Below the pieces are notes generated by a model, which was not told the DNA's origin, did no database searches, and saw only the letters and a program-made list of their open reading frames with translations. Both the position numbers and the translations under genes were made by a program. A stretch of 11,383 nt of DNA, from the NCBI GenBank assembly GCA_016776705.1, contig JADHSW010000086.1, forward strand, positions 1 to 11,383, in the 5' to 3' direction. Shown here piece after piece: positions 5,514 to 11,383 of this stretch. Every line of letters starts with the position of its first letter. Position 1 is the first letter of the stretch. Origin of the DNA: Rhodospirillales bacterium. Its GTDB lineage: Bacteria; Pseudomonadota; Alphaproteobacteria; Rhodospirillales; JABHCV01.

Positions 5514-6614
5514 TTACACATTAAACCTGAACAGCATGATATCGCCGTCTTTGGTAAGGTAGTCGCGGCCTTCCTGGCGCATTTTTCCGGCTTCTTTAGC
5601 GCCCTGCTCGCCACCGCAGGCGATGAAGTCGTCATAGGCGATGGTTTCGGCCTTGATGAAGCCTTTTTCAAAATCCGTATGGATGGCACCTGCGGCCTGT
5701 GGCGCCTTGGCGTTCTTGCGCACTGTCCAGGCGCGGGCTTCTTTGGGGCCGACGGTGAAGAACGTGATCAAATGCAAAAGCTCGTAGCCGGCGCGGATAA
5801 CACGGGTCAGGCCCGTTTCTTCAAGTCCCAGGGTTTCCAGGAATTCGGCCTTGTCAGCCTCGTCATCAAGGGCGGCGATTTCTTCTTCGATCTTGGCGGA
5901 AATCACAACCGAGACGGCTCCCTGTCCGGCAGCCATTTTGGCGACTTCCTCCGATAAGGCGTTGCCCTCCGCAGCGGATTCCTCTTCCACATTGCACACA
6001 TACAGCACAGGCTTGGCGCTCAACAATTGCAGCATGTCGAAAGCTTTTTTTTCATCTTCTGAAACCTGGATGGTGCGGGCAGGATTGCCTTCCTGCAACA
6101 CCACAAGCGCTTTTTCTACCAGGGCCAGCTGGGTGGCGGCGTCTTTGTCGTTGCCGCGGGCCTTTTTGGTAAGCGGCGTGACGCGTTTTTCCAGACTTTC
6201 AAGATCAGCCAGCATCAATTCTGTTTCAACTGTTTCTGCGTCGCGAACCGGGCCAACGTCGCCTTCAACGTGGGTAACATTTTCATCGACGAAACAACGC
6301 AGCACATGAATGATGGCGTCAACTTCACGAATGTTGGCAAGGAACTGGTTACCCAGGCCTTCGCCTTTGGAGGCGCCGCGCACCAGGCCAGCTATGTCGA
6401 CGAATTCAAGCTGGGTCGGAACAATTCTGGCGGACTTTCCAATGGTGGCGATCTTGTCCAGGCGGGAGTCCGGCACTGCGACACGGCCCGTATTTGGCTC
6501 GATGGTGCAAAACGGGAAGTTCGCTGCTTCCGCCGCCTGCGTCGCCGTCAGAGCGTTGAACAGGGTCGATTTCCCGACGTTTGGCAGGCCGACAATGCCA
6601 CAGTTGAAGCCCAT
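5514..6614 (-). CDS. ychF: Ribosome-associated ATPase YchF (OLA1 family)
   Basis: YchF is a universally conserved Obg-family P-loop ATPase that associates with ribosomes and is linked to stress and redox responses. The 366-residue protein is full length. Walker A/G1 is GLPNVGKST (9-17), G2 lies near the Thr of PFCTIEPN (34-41), and G3 is DIAG (73-76). The base-specificity motif is NVEE (208-211) instead of NKxD, the hallmark of its preference for ATP over GTP. A coiled, charged helical insert spans about 125-195. The C-terminal TGS domain begins near residue 280 (LLHLITFFTVG) and ends in DGDIMLFRFNV. Its ATG shares one base with the pth stop (TAATG), so translation is coupled. The order rplY-pth-ychF is common in proteobacteria. 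Confidence 0.97.
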   Translation of the reverse strand: MGFNCGIVGLPNVGKSTLFNALTATQAAEAANFPFCTIEPNTGRVAVPDSRLDKIATIGKSARIVPTQLEFVDIAGLVRGASKGEGLGNQFLANIREVDAIIHVLRCFVDENVTHVEGDVGPVRDAETVETELMLADLESLEKRVTPLTKKARGNDKDAATQLALVEKALVVLQEGNPARTIQVSEDEKKAFDMLQLLSAKPVLYVCNVEEESAAEGNALSEEVAKMAAGQGAVSVVISAKIEEEIAALDDEADKAEFLETLGLEETGLTRVIRAGYELLHLITFFTVGPKEARAWTVRKNAKAPQAAGAIHTDFEKGFIKAETIAYDDFIACGGEQGAKEAGKMRQEGRDYLTKDGDIMLFRFNV

Positions 6615-7213
6615 TATTCGTTATCCTTTGTCTTATTTTTCTTTTCCGGCTTTATATCCAGAGCGACCTTGTTCAGGAAGCCCGCGTCATCGCCCTGGAG
6701 CACCATTGCGATATGATCGGCAACGGAGCCCAGCAGGGGCTGCAACCATTCCTGATCGGATTTGGCAAAATCCTTCAACACGTGCGACGTGACCCTGGAT
6801 TTGTCACCCGGATGGCCGATACCCAGACGCAGACGCCGATAGCCTTCGCCAATATGGGCGTTGATCGAGCGCAGGCCATTGTGACCGGCATGGCCGCCGC
6901 CTGATTTAAGGCGAATTTTTCCTGCTTCCAGATCAAGCTCGTCATGAATGACCAGCACGTCTTCGGAGGGGATTTTATAGAAACCCGCCGCCACGCCAAC
7001 CGAACGACCGGACTCGTTCATGTAGGTCATGGGTTTCAGGGCCAGAACTTTTTGCGTACCGATTCGGCCTTCCGCCAGCTCGCCGTTAAATTTTGAACGG
7101 AATAGCTGAAAGGAATGGCGGCGGACGATTTCGTCCACCGCCATAAATCCAATGTTGTGACGGTTCCCCGCGTAATCCCCACCGGGATTGCCCAGGCCAA
7201 CGAGCAGCAACAT
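6614..7213 (-). CDS. pth: Peptidyl-tRNA hydrolase Pth
   Basis: Pth releases peptides from tRNAs dropped by the ribosome, an essential recycling step. The protein has 199 residues, normal for the bacterial enzyme. Catalytic His19 lies in NRHNIGF, and substrate-binding residues are Asn9 (GLGNPG), Asn66 (TYMNESG), Asp91 (HDELDL) and Asn112 (GHNGLRS), matching the well-known E. coli set within one or two positions. The C-terminus ends in a Lys/Glu-rich tail. Its ATG lies 54 nt after the rplY stop, with GGGAG 9 nt upstream. The spacer has a 6-bp inverted repeat (CTGGCG/CGCCAG, minus strand) that could modulate read-through but has no T-run. Confidence 0.97.
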   Translation of the reverse strand: MLLLVGLGNPGGDYAGNRHNIGFMAVDEIVRRHSFQLFRSKFNGELAEGRIGTQKVLALKPMTYMNESGRSVGVAAGFYKIPSEDVLVIHDELDLEAGKIRLKSGGGHAGHNGLRSINAHIGEGYRRLRLGIGHPGDKSRVTSHVLKDFAKSDQEWLQPLLGSVADHIAMVLQGDDAGFLNKVALDIKPEKKNKTKDNE

Positions 7214-7267
7214 AACGACCGGCTCCCACTGGCTGGCGAAAAGACGCCCGCCAGGAAAATTGAAGGA

Positions 7268-7927
7268 TTAGTCTTCGGACTCGCTTTCTTCGTCGTCTGC
7301 GGCTTCTGCGGCTTTCACACCCTCTTCGTCTTCATCTTCGTCTTCCTCGACTTCGACGTTAATCGTCGGAGCCGCGATGGTGGCGACGGTGAAGTCACGG
7401 TCAGTGATGGTCAGATCGACGTCGTCAGGCAACTTCATGGAACTGATGTGAACGCTGTCGCCCACTTCCAGTCCGGCCAGATCCACAACCAGGTTTTCAG
7501 GGATGTGATCCGGCGAACAAAGCAGCTCAATAGTGTGACGAACGATGTTCAGGACACCACCCTGTTTCAGCCCCGGGCAATCTTCTTCGTTTATGAAGAC
7601 AACGGCGACTTCGACGTTCAGGCGCGTCTTCGCGCTGAAGCGCATGAAGTCAACATGCAGGGGACGGTCCGTGACAGGGTGCAGTTGCAGATCGCGGGGC
7701 AGGACGCGGTGTTTTGTTCCGGCCGCATCCAGTTCGTAAACGCTCGAAAAGAAGCCTCCGCCTCGCAGTTGCATCATCAGTTCAACGGGGTCGAGTGAAA
7801 TCATGACGGGATCTTGTTTGTTGCCGTAGATAACGGCTGGTACGCGACCGGCCCTGCGTGTTGCACGGGCTGCCCCCTTGCCTGCCCGATCTCGCAGCTC
7901 GACACTCATAGTAGCGGCTTGAACCAT
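7268..7927 (-). CDS. rplY: Ribosomal protein bL25, long Ctc/TL5 form
   Basis: This is the two-domain L25 of alphaproteobacteria (219 residues), which binds 5S rRNA in the large ribosomal subunit and is related to general stress protein Ctc. The N-terminal L25 domain (about 7-100) contains RAGRVPAVIYG and DLQLHPVTDRPLHVDF. The TL5-type C-terminal beta domain runs to about 190. The last roughly 30 residues are almost pure Glu/Asp/Ala/Ser, encoded by a repetitive GAA/GAC-rich stretch at about 7268-7360; acidic tails of this kind are seen in other alphaproteobacterial L25 proteins. I placed the start at 7927 because TAGGAGA lies 7 nt upstream; a longer frame to 8014 lacks such a site and has non-family residues. 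It leads the rplY-pth-ychF operon. Confidence 0.95.
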   Translation of the reverse strand: MVQAATMSVELRDRAGKGAARATRRAGRVPAVIYGNKQDPVMISLDPVELMMQLRGGGFFSSVYELDAAGTKHRVLPRDLQLHPVTDRPLHVDFMRFSAKTRLNVEVAVVFINEEDCPGLKQGGVLNIVRHTIELLCSPDHIPENLVVDLAGLEVGDSVHISSMKLPDDVDLTITDRDFTVATIAAPTINVEVEEDEDEDEEGVKAAEAADDEESESED

Positions 7928-7934
7928 TGGAATT

Positions 7935-7939
7935 CTCCT
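7935..7939 (-). promoter_or_regulatory. Strong ribosome-binding site of rplY
   Basis: AGGAG on the minus strand lies 7 nt before the ATG at 7927. It fixes the rplY start there instead of at the upstream in-frame codon at 8014 or the internal Met7. Confidence 0.8.
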
Positions 7940-8028
7940 AAAATTCAGTTGTCTAAAATGCCAACCTCCAGGGGTGTCAGCGGTTTTGATTGCACCCCAT
8001 TTCAGGTGCATCAAGGAGTGGCGTGTCT

Positions 8029-8055
8029 TTTATAGGGATGTGCGCCAACAGTCAA
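8029..8055 (-). promoter_or_regulatory. Probable promoter of rplY-pth-ychF
   Basis: On the minus strand TTGACT (8055-8050, five of six bases of the -35 consensus) is followed by TATAAA (8034-8029, five of six of the -10) with a short 15-bp spacer. The leader to the rplY ATG would be about 95 nt. Hexamers are good; the short spacer lowers confidence. Confidence 0.5.
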
Positions 8056-8507
8056 ACAATGAAACAGTAAAAAAAACCAGGGTATCGCAGTCTTCAGGAC
8101 TGTCCAAAAGCGCCTGCGCTGCGTATCGTCACGCGCTTATCTCAGTTTCCGCTGCAAATGACTTCAATACTAATCACGCTTGAACTTTTCTGGTTTGGCC
8201 GGGGCATTCATGGGCACAGGAATTATTGTCGGATTGTTGCTCGTTCAAACCTGCACGCTCGGTGAAGCCTTCCGGCGCATCTGCATGGAATACGATCCCT
8301 TACCCTGTCCAACAGTGGCGGCACCAATGGGGAACTTCACCGGGGCTATTACTTTCAGATGCTGGCTTGCGCCGAATGAGATTGCACCCCGTTCAAAACA
8401 GGACCATAACCGGAACAGGCCTGACTTATGGATGAGAATAAGTTGGGGAGCACGTCACCATGACTGTAATAATCTGATGACTTGAATAAAGCGCGAACGG
8501 GACCCCC

Positions 8508-9119
8508 TTGAGCAAGCAAAAAACCTATAACCGCATCGCCCGGCTGTACGACATTCTGGACATGCCTTTCGAGCATGGTCGCTACAAGCCTGTGCGCCGA
8601 ATTATTTTTGAAGGCTTGAGCGGTGATTTGCTTGATGCCGGGGTCGGCACGGGGCGCAATTTCCCTTATTACCCCAAAGATGCAAGAGTGACGGGCATTG
8701 ATCTGAGCCACGCCATGCTGGGCCGCGCAAAGTGGCGCAAGGATAAACTGGGCACGGCGGTTGAGCTCAGGGAAATGAACGTCATGGAGATGGATTTTCC
8801 CGACGACAGTTTCGATTCCGTCGCCTCGACCTTCCTGTTTTGTGTCCTGGATAGCGAACACCAGCAACCAGCTCTGAAAGAGTTGCGCCGGGTTTGCCGG
8901 CCCGGGGGCATCATTCACATTCTGGAATACGCCATTTCCGAAGACCCGTATCGAAAATTCATGATGAAACTGTGGGCGCCGTGGGTACGCTTTGCCTATG
9001 GGGCCGAATTTGATCGCAACACCGAACAGTACCTGGACGGGGTCGGTCTGGAACTGGTGGAAAAGACGTTCCTGTACAAGGACATCATCAAGCTTTTGAC
9101 TGTGCGCCCGAAGGCCTGA
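8508..9119 (+). CDS. SAM-dependent class I methyltransferase (UbiE-like)
   Basis: The 203-residue protein has the Rossmann-type methyltransferase fold. Motif I is LLDAGVGTGRN (41-51), the acidic loop that holds the SAM ribose is GIDLS (63-67), and motif IV region is PDDSFDSVASTFLFC (98-112), followed by RPGG in the post-motif loop. The N-terminal YNRIARLYD is typical of UbiE and phospholipid N-methyltransferase relatives; substrate is unknown. The only start in frame is TTG at 8508, because stops lie shortly upstream; no strong Shine-Dalgarno is seen, so expression may be low. It runs opposite to its neighbours and its stop lies 2 nt from the prs stop. It separates prs from rplY, genes that are often adjacent, so it may be an insertion (inference). 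Confidence 0.85.
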   Translation: MSKQKTYNRIARLYDILDMPFEHGRYKPVRRIIFEGLSGDLLDAGVGTGRNFPYYPKDARVTGIDLSHAMLGRAKWRKDKLGTAVELREMNVMEMDFPDDSFDSVASTFLFCVLDSEHQQPALKELRRVCRPGGIIHILEYAISEDPYRKFMMKLWAPWVRFAYGAEFDRNTEQYLDGVGLELVEKTFLYKDIIKLLTVRPKA

Positions 9120-9121
9120 TT

Positions 9122-10054
9122 TTATTCAAACAGGCTGGAAACGGAACTTTCGTCGCTGATGCGATTGATGGCTTCAGCGATCAGCGGCGCGATTGTCAGC
9201 TGTTTCATGCTTTGGGAAACCCGCACGGCCTCCGTCGCCTGAATGGTGTCGGTTATGACCAGACTATCCATTGGGGATGATGTGACACGGGCAACCGCAC
9301 CGCCAGACAGGACGCCGTGGGTCACATAAGACGAAACAGACGACGCGCCTTTTGCCTTAAGCGCCGTCGCGGCGTTACACAGGGTGCCCGCCGAATCAAC
9401 GATGTCATCGACCAGGATACAATGCCTGCCATCAACGTCACCAATAATGTTCATCACTTCAGACACACCCGCCTGCTCGCGGCGTTTGTCGATGATGGCA
9501 AGATCCGCGTTCAGGCGCTTGGCCAGCCCTCGCGCACGAACGACGCCGCCAACATCGGGAGAGACAATGACCAGATCATCGCCATTTTGGGAATCTTCAA
9601 TATCCTTGGTCAGCACCGGAGCGGCGAACAGGTTATCAACGGGAATATCGAAGAAGCCCTGAATCTGGCCCGCGTGCAGATCCATGGTCAACACCCGGTC
9701 GGCACCGGCGGTGGTGATCATGTTGGCGACAAGCTTTGCCGAAATCGGCGTTCTTGGACCGGATTTACGGTCCTGTCTGGCATAGCCAAAATAAGGGATA
9801 ACGGCTGTAATCCGCCGGGCCGAGCCACGCCTTAGGGCGTCGATTGCGACCAGTAGTTCCATCAAATTATCGTTGGCCGGATACGAGGTAGACTGGACAA
9901 CAAAGACATCCTCGCCACGCACATTTTCCTGAATTTCAACAAAAATCTCCATGTCCGAAAACCGGCGAACGCTGGCCTTGGTCAAGGGCAAATTCAAATA
10001 GGCTGAAATGGCTTCGGCAAGAGGCCTGTTGGAGTTGCAGGCTAGGATTTTCAT
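9122..10054 (-). CDS. prs: Ribose-phosphate pyrophosphokinase (PRPP synthetase)
   Basis: Prs makes PRPP from ribose-5-phosphate and ATP, supplying nucleotide, histidine and tryptophan synthesis. The 310-residue protein is full length for class I Prs. Motifs are FSDMEIFVEI (32-41), the ATP-binding flexible loop PYFGYARQDRK (87-97), DLHAGQIQGFFDIPVDNL (125-142) with catalytic His127, the DKRR element (189-192), and the PRPP-binding loop VDDIVDSAGT (215-224). The FSDME variant in place of FSDGE is usual in alphaproteobacteria. It converges with the methyltransferase gene and follows the lipoprotein gene on the same strand by about 160 bp. That leader contains a 5-bp stem hairpin at 10132-10146 but no clear promoter. 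Confidence 0.97.
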   Translation of the reverse strand: MKILACNSNRPLAEAISAYLNLPLTKASVRRFSDMEIFVEIQENVRGEDVFVVQSTSYPANDNLMELLVAIDALRRGSARRITAVIPYFGYARQDRKSGPRTPISAKLVANMITTAGADRVLTMDLHAGQIQGFFDIPVDNLFAAPVLTKDIEDSQNGDDLVIVSPDVGGVVRARGLAKRLNADLAIIDKRREQAGVSEVMNIIGDVDGRHCILVDDIVDSAGTLCNAATALKAKGASSVSSYVTHGVLSGGAVARVTSSPMDSLVITDTIQATEAVRVSQSMKQLTIAPLIAEAINRISDESSVSSLFE

Positions 10055-10212
10055 CTTGGCGGTTTCCCTTTCGGGCGCCCTCCCAATCCGGCGACCGAAT
10101 CACACGGCGCCAACGAGAATCGGAGTGTCCGGCCCTTAAACAGGGCAAAACCTACCAGCGTCCCCAGCCCCTGTAAACGGGAAACAGGAAGAACGGCCCG
10201 CAAGAGGTGTAT

Positions 10213-11169
10213 TTATTCCGGTGGCGGCGGTGCGCGGCCGGGAATTCTGTCCAAATCGGGTGTTGGAGGCGGTTCGCCACCGGGATCAATGATGGAAGGC
10301 GAGCGTCTGTCCGGGCTGGAACCCAGGATTCGCTCGATGCCGATCACGGCCGCATCGGCAATCTTGTCTGCATCGCTGCCCCATCGGCCTTGCAACTGCC
10401 CCGCAGGCACGGTGTTTTCCTGGGTCGCCCTGCCCACTTCGAATCCGTCCATGGTCAATATGCGCCAGACAATCAACACCTTGTCAAAACCATTTCCCAT
10501 AGGCTGAACACCTACTTGCCCCGACAGGGTGACGCTTGCCTGACGCCTGTCTTCAGTAATCGACACATCGACATTGCGCAGGGCGACCATGATGCTTTTA
10601 CGCAGGGCAATGTTGCCGTCGCCGGGAGCGCCGATTATCGGTTCGACAAGAATTCCCGTACCCAGCAGCAACACGGGCAGGGACTCGTTCTCTTCTTCAA
10701 TGATCATCGCCACCAGTGGTTTGGCGGCGCCGTTGCCCACAGCGCGAATAATACGGGGATCGCCGTATTCCCATTTCCAGCGCGCACCGCGCACGCCCTG
10801 GGTGTATTCGCCGACTTTCTTGCCGCTCAAATCGGTCAGGGTCCAGAAAATCAGCATGACAAAGGGAACCCGGCGGTCATCCCAGTTCGCTTCGGCCCGG
10901 CCGTTCAAAATGAAGCGGCTCACTTCGTTGGGATTCAGGGTGGAAATAGCGCCGTGATCCTTCAATCCCGCGGCGACGGAATTTGACAGCAATTTCGCCA
11001 TTGGCAGGGCCGGTCCCTGAACCAGTTCAACCCGAACATCGGCAATTCTGGCGATTTCCACCTTCGGGGCTAGTTGCGTTTCAAGCGGCTGCGTCACATA
11101 GGGTATTTCCATGGATGAGCAGGCGGCCAGCATCAAAGTGAACAGTACGGGCAGGTGGTGCAGCCGCAT
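10213..11169 (-). CDS. Lipoprotein with two related halves, function unknown
   Basis: I do not recognise a named family. The 318-residue protein has a lipoprotein signal peptide with a lipobox LAAC ending at Cys17, so it should be lipid-anchored in the envelope. Residues about 56-156 and 187-282 look like a tandem duplication: each has an amphipathic helix (AKLLSNSVAAGL; ALRKSIMVALRN), a strand pair (ILNGRAEAN; TLSGQVGVQ), a hydrophobic strand (VMLIFWTLTDLSGKKVGE; VLIVWRILTMDGFEVGR), then W and a C-terminal helix. The last 30 residues are Pro-rich (EPPPTPDLD, APPPPE) and probably disordered. The ATG at 11169 has AGGGGGA about 5 nt upstream. It lies 9 nt downstream of a possible 22-residue peptide gene, suggesting an operon. 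Confidence 0.8.
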   Translation of the reverse strand: MRLHHLPVLFTLMLAACSSMEIPYVTQPLETQLAPKVEIARIADVRVELVQGPALPMAKLLSNSVAAGLKDHGAISTLNPNEVSRFILNGRAEANWDDRRVPFVMLIFWTLTDLSGKKVGEYTQGVRGARWKWEYGDPRIIRAVGNGAAKPLVAMIIEEENESLPVLLLGTGILVEPIIGAPGDGNIALRKSIMVALRNVDVSITEDRRQASVTLSGQVGVQPMGNGFDKVLIVWRILTMDGFEVGRATQENTVPAGQLQGRWGSDADKIADAAVIGIERILGSSPDRRSPSIIDPGGEPPPTPDLDRIPGRAPPPPE

Positions 11170-11178
11170 GCCGTCCCC

Positions 11179-11247
11179 CTAGCCCGCCACGCACAATGCG
11201 AGCATGAAAAGCATGGGGATCACCAGAATGAAGACCAGATAGGGCAT
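11179..11247 (-). CDS. Possible 22-residue membrane peptide
   Basis: An ATG-to-TAG frame of 22 codons encodes an almost wholly hydrophobic peptide that begins MPYLVFILV and ends ALCVAG, enough for one transmembrane helix with a Pro near the middle. It fits neatly between the unidentified upstream gene (9 nt gap) and the lipoprotein (9 nt gap), which supports a real small gene or leader peptide. Against it, the only AGGA-like ribosome-binding site lies about 14 nt upstream, inside the end of the previous gene. It may alternatively be spacer with a chance hydrophobic frame. Confidence 0.4.
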   Translation of the reverse strand: MPYLVFILVIPMLFMLALCVAG

Positions 11248-11256
11248 GGGTTAAAT

Positions 11257-11383
11257 CTATTTCCTGATCAAATCCAGCGACGAGCGCGACAGGCGCTCAG
11301 GCGTGGTTTCGGTTACCCGAACCGATTCTCCCAGGGTCATGGCGAGCCCGGCATCACTGTCAAAAATGATCATATGGGTAAAG
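11257..11383 (-). CDS. C-terminal end of an unidentified protein (5' end off the window)
   Basis: The frame is open from the right edge to a TAG at 11259-11257, giving 41 residues that include IIFDSDAGLAMTLGES and end SSLDLIRK. Composition looks like a soluble, ordinary protein. An internal ATG at 11373 could start a 38-residue peptide, but it has no visible ribosome-binding site, so a truncated longer gene is more likely. I do not recognise the family. It is the upstream member of the putative operon with the small peptide and the lipoprotein. Confidence 0.6.
   Translation of the reverse strand, partial: FTHMIIFDSDAGLAMTLGESVRVTETTPERLSRSSLDLIRK

Larger units (their letters stand above)
7928..8507. 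other. Long gap between rplY and the methyltransferase gene
   Basis: This 580-bp stretch has no convincing gene. It contains the rplY leader and promoter, an eight-A run on the plus strand at 8069-8076 (T8 on the minus strand), a CAGTC/GACTG hairpin at 8088-8102, a short dyad AGCGC-CT-GCGCT at 8109-8120, and an 11-bp repeat GATTGCACCCC at 7988-7998 and 8380-8390. A frame at 8180-8485 starts with TTG or an internal ATG but has no ribosome-binding site or recognisable domain. I found no tRNA-like cloverleaf, SRP RNA or RNase P RNA signature. Confidence 0.55.

Noticed and set aside
7115..7798. Plus-strand frame of 227 codons opposite rplY and the start of pth
   Set aside because: Antisense shadow of two conserved genes; the Phe-rich stretch is only the complement of the acidic L25 tail.
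7928..8014. Longer L25 frame starting at 8014
   Set aside because: The extra 29 residues do not resemble L25, and the AGGAG site at 7935-7939 points to the ATG at 7927.
8151..8183. Resemblance to a tmRNA tag (frame reading AANDFNTNHA then stop)
   Set aside because: Alphaproteobacterial tags usually begin ANDN and end in AA. No tRNA-like acceptor piece, T-arm or GGGG-type 5' end is visible within the expected distance, so the match is probably chance.
8180..8485. Plus-strand frame with a short hydrophobic start in the gap before the methyltransferase
   Set aside because: It begins with TTG or an internal ATG without a ribosome-binding site, and the rest has no protein-like pattern or recognisable domain.
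10207..10986. Plus-strand frame of 259 codons opposite the lipoprotein
   Set aside because: The minus-strand frame has a signal peptide, lipobox, repeat structure and a good ribosome-binding site; the plus frame has none.

Overview
The window looks like chromosomal DNA of an alphaproteobacterium, probably Rhodospirillales-like. This is an inference from the protein flavour (a Prs with an FSDMEIFVEI-type motif, an L25/Ctc-type ribosomal protein, an aldolase of the kind fused to a short-chain dehydrogenase), from coding DNA that is clearly richer in G+C than the long gaps, and from tightly packed operons. I saw no phage genes, insertion sequences, CRISPR arrays, tRNAs or rRNAs.

Left block (1-2947, minus strand): a compact operon read mtnP, mtnA, a PilZ-domain gene, then a class II aldolase cut by the left edge. 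MtnP phosphorolyses 5'-methylthioadenosine (MTA) and MtnA isomerises the resulting methylthioribose-1-phosphate. The downstream aldolase could split methylthioribulose-1-phosphate into DHAP and a small aldehyde (a 'DHAP shunt') in place of the classical MtnB/C/D route. A putative c-di-GMP-binding PilZ protein sits between the enzymes and overlaps mtnA by 4 nt.

Second block (3041-4756, plus strand): divergent from mtnP and behind a clear sigma70-like promoter. It holds two small hotdog-fold thioesterases 1 nt apart, then an exported protein that fuses an FKBP-type prolyl isomerase to a rhodanese domain. It converges on a minus-strand GFA/CENP-V-type zinc protein (4767-5183). An AT-rich, hairpin-containing gap of 330 bp follows.

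Third block (5514-7927, minus strand): a housekeeping translation operon, rplY (L25/Ctc), pth and ychF, with a probable promoter upstream of rplY at 8029-8055. In many bacteria prs lies directly upstream of this set. Here prs (9122-10054) is separated from rplY by a 580-bp stretch without a convincing gene and by an oppositely oriented SAM-dependent methyltransferase (8508-9119).

Right end (10213-11383, minus strand): a lipoprotein with two related halves, a possible 22-residue membrane peptide just upstream of it, and the C-terminal end of an unidentified gene entering from the right edge.

The most interesting system is the mtnP-mtnA-pilZ-aldolase operon. It suggests an aldolase-based, dioxygenase-free salvage of MTA and perhaps 5'-deoxyadenosine, possibly tied to c-di-GMP signalling.
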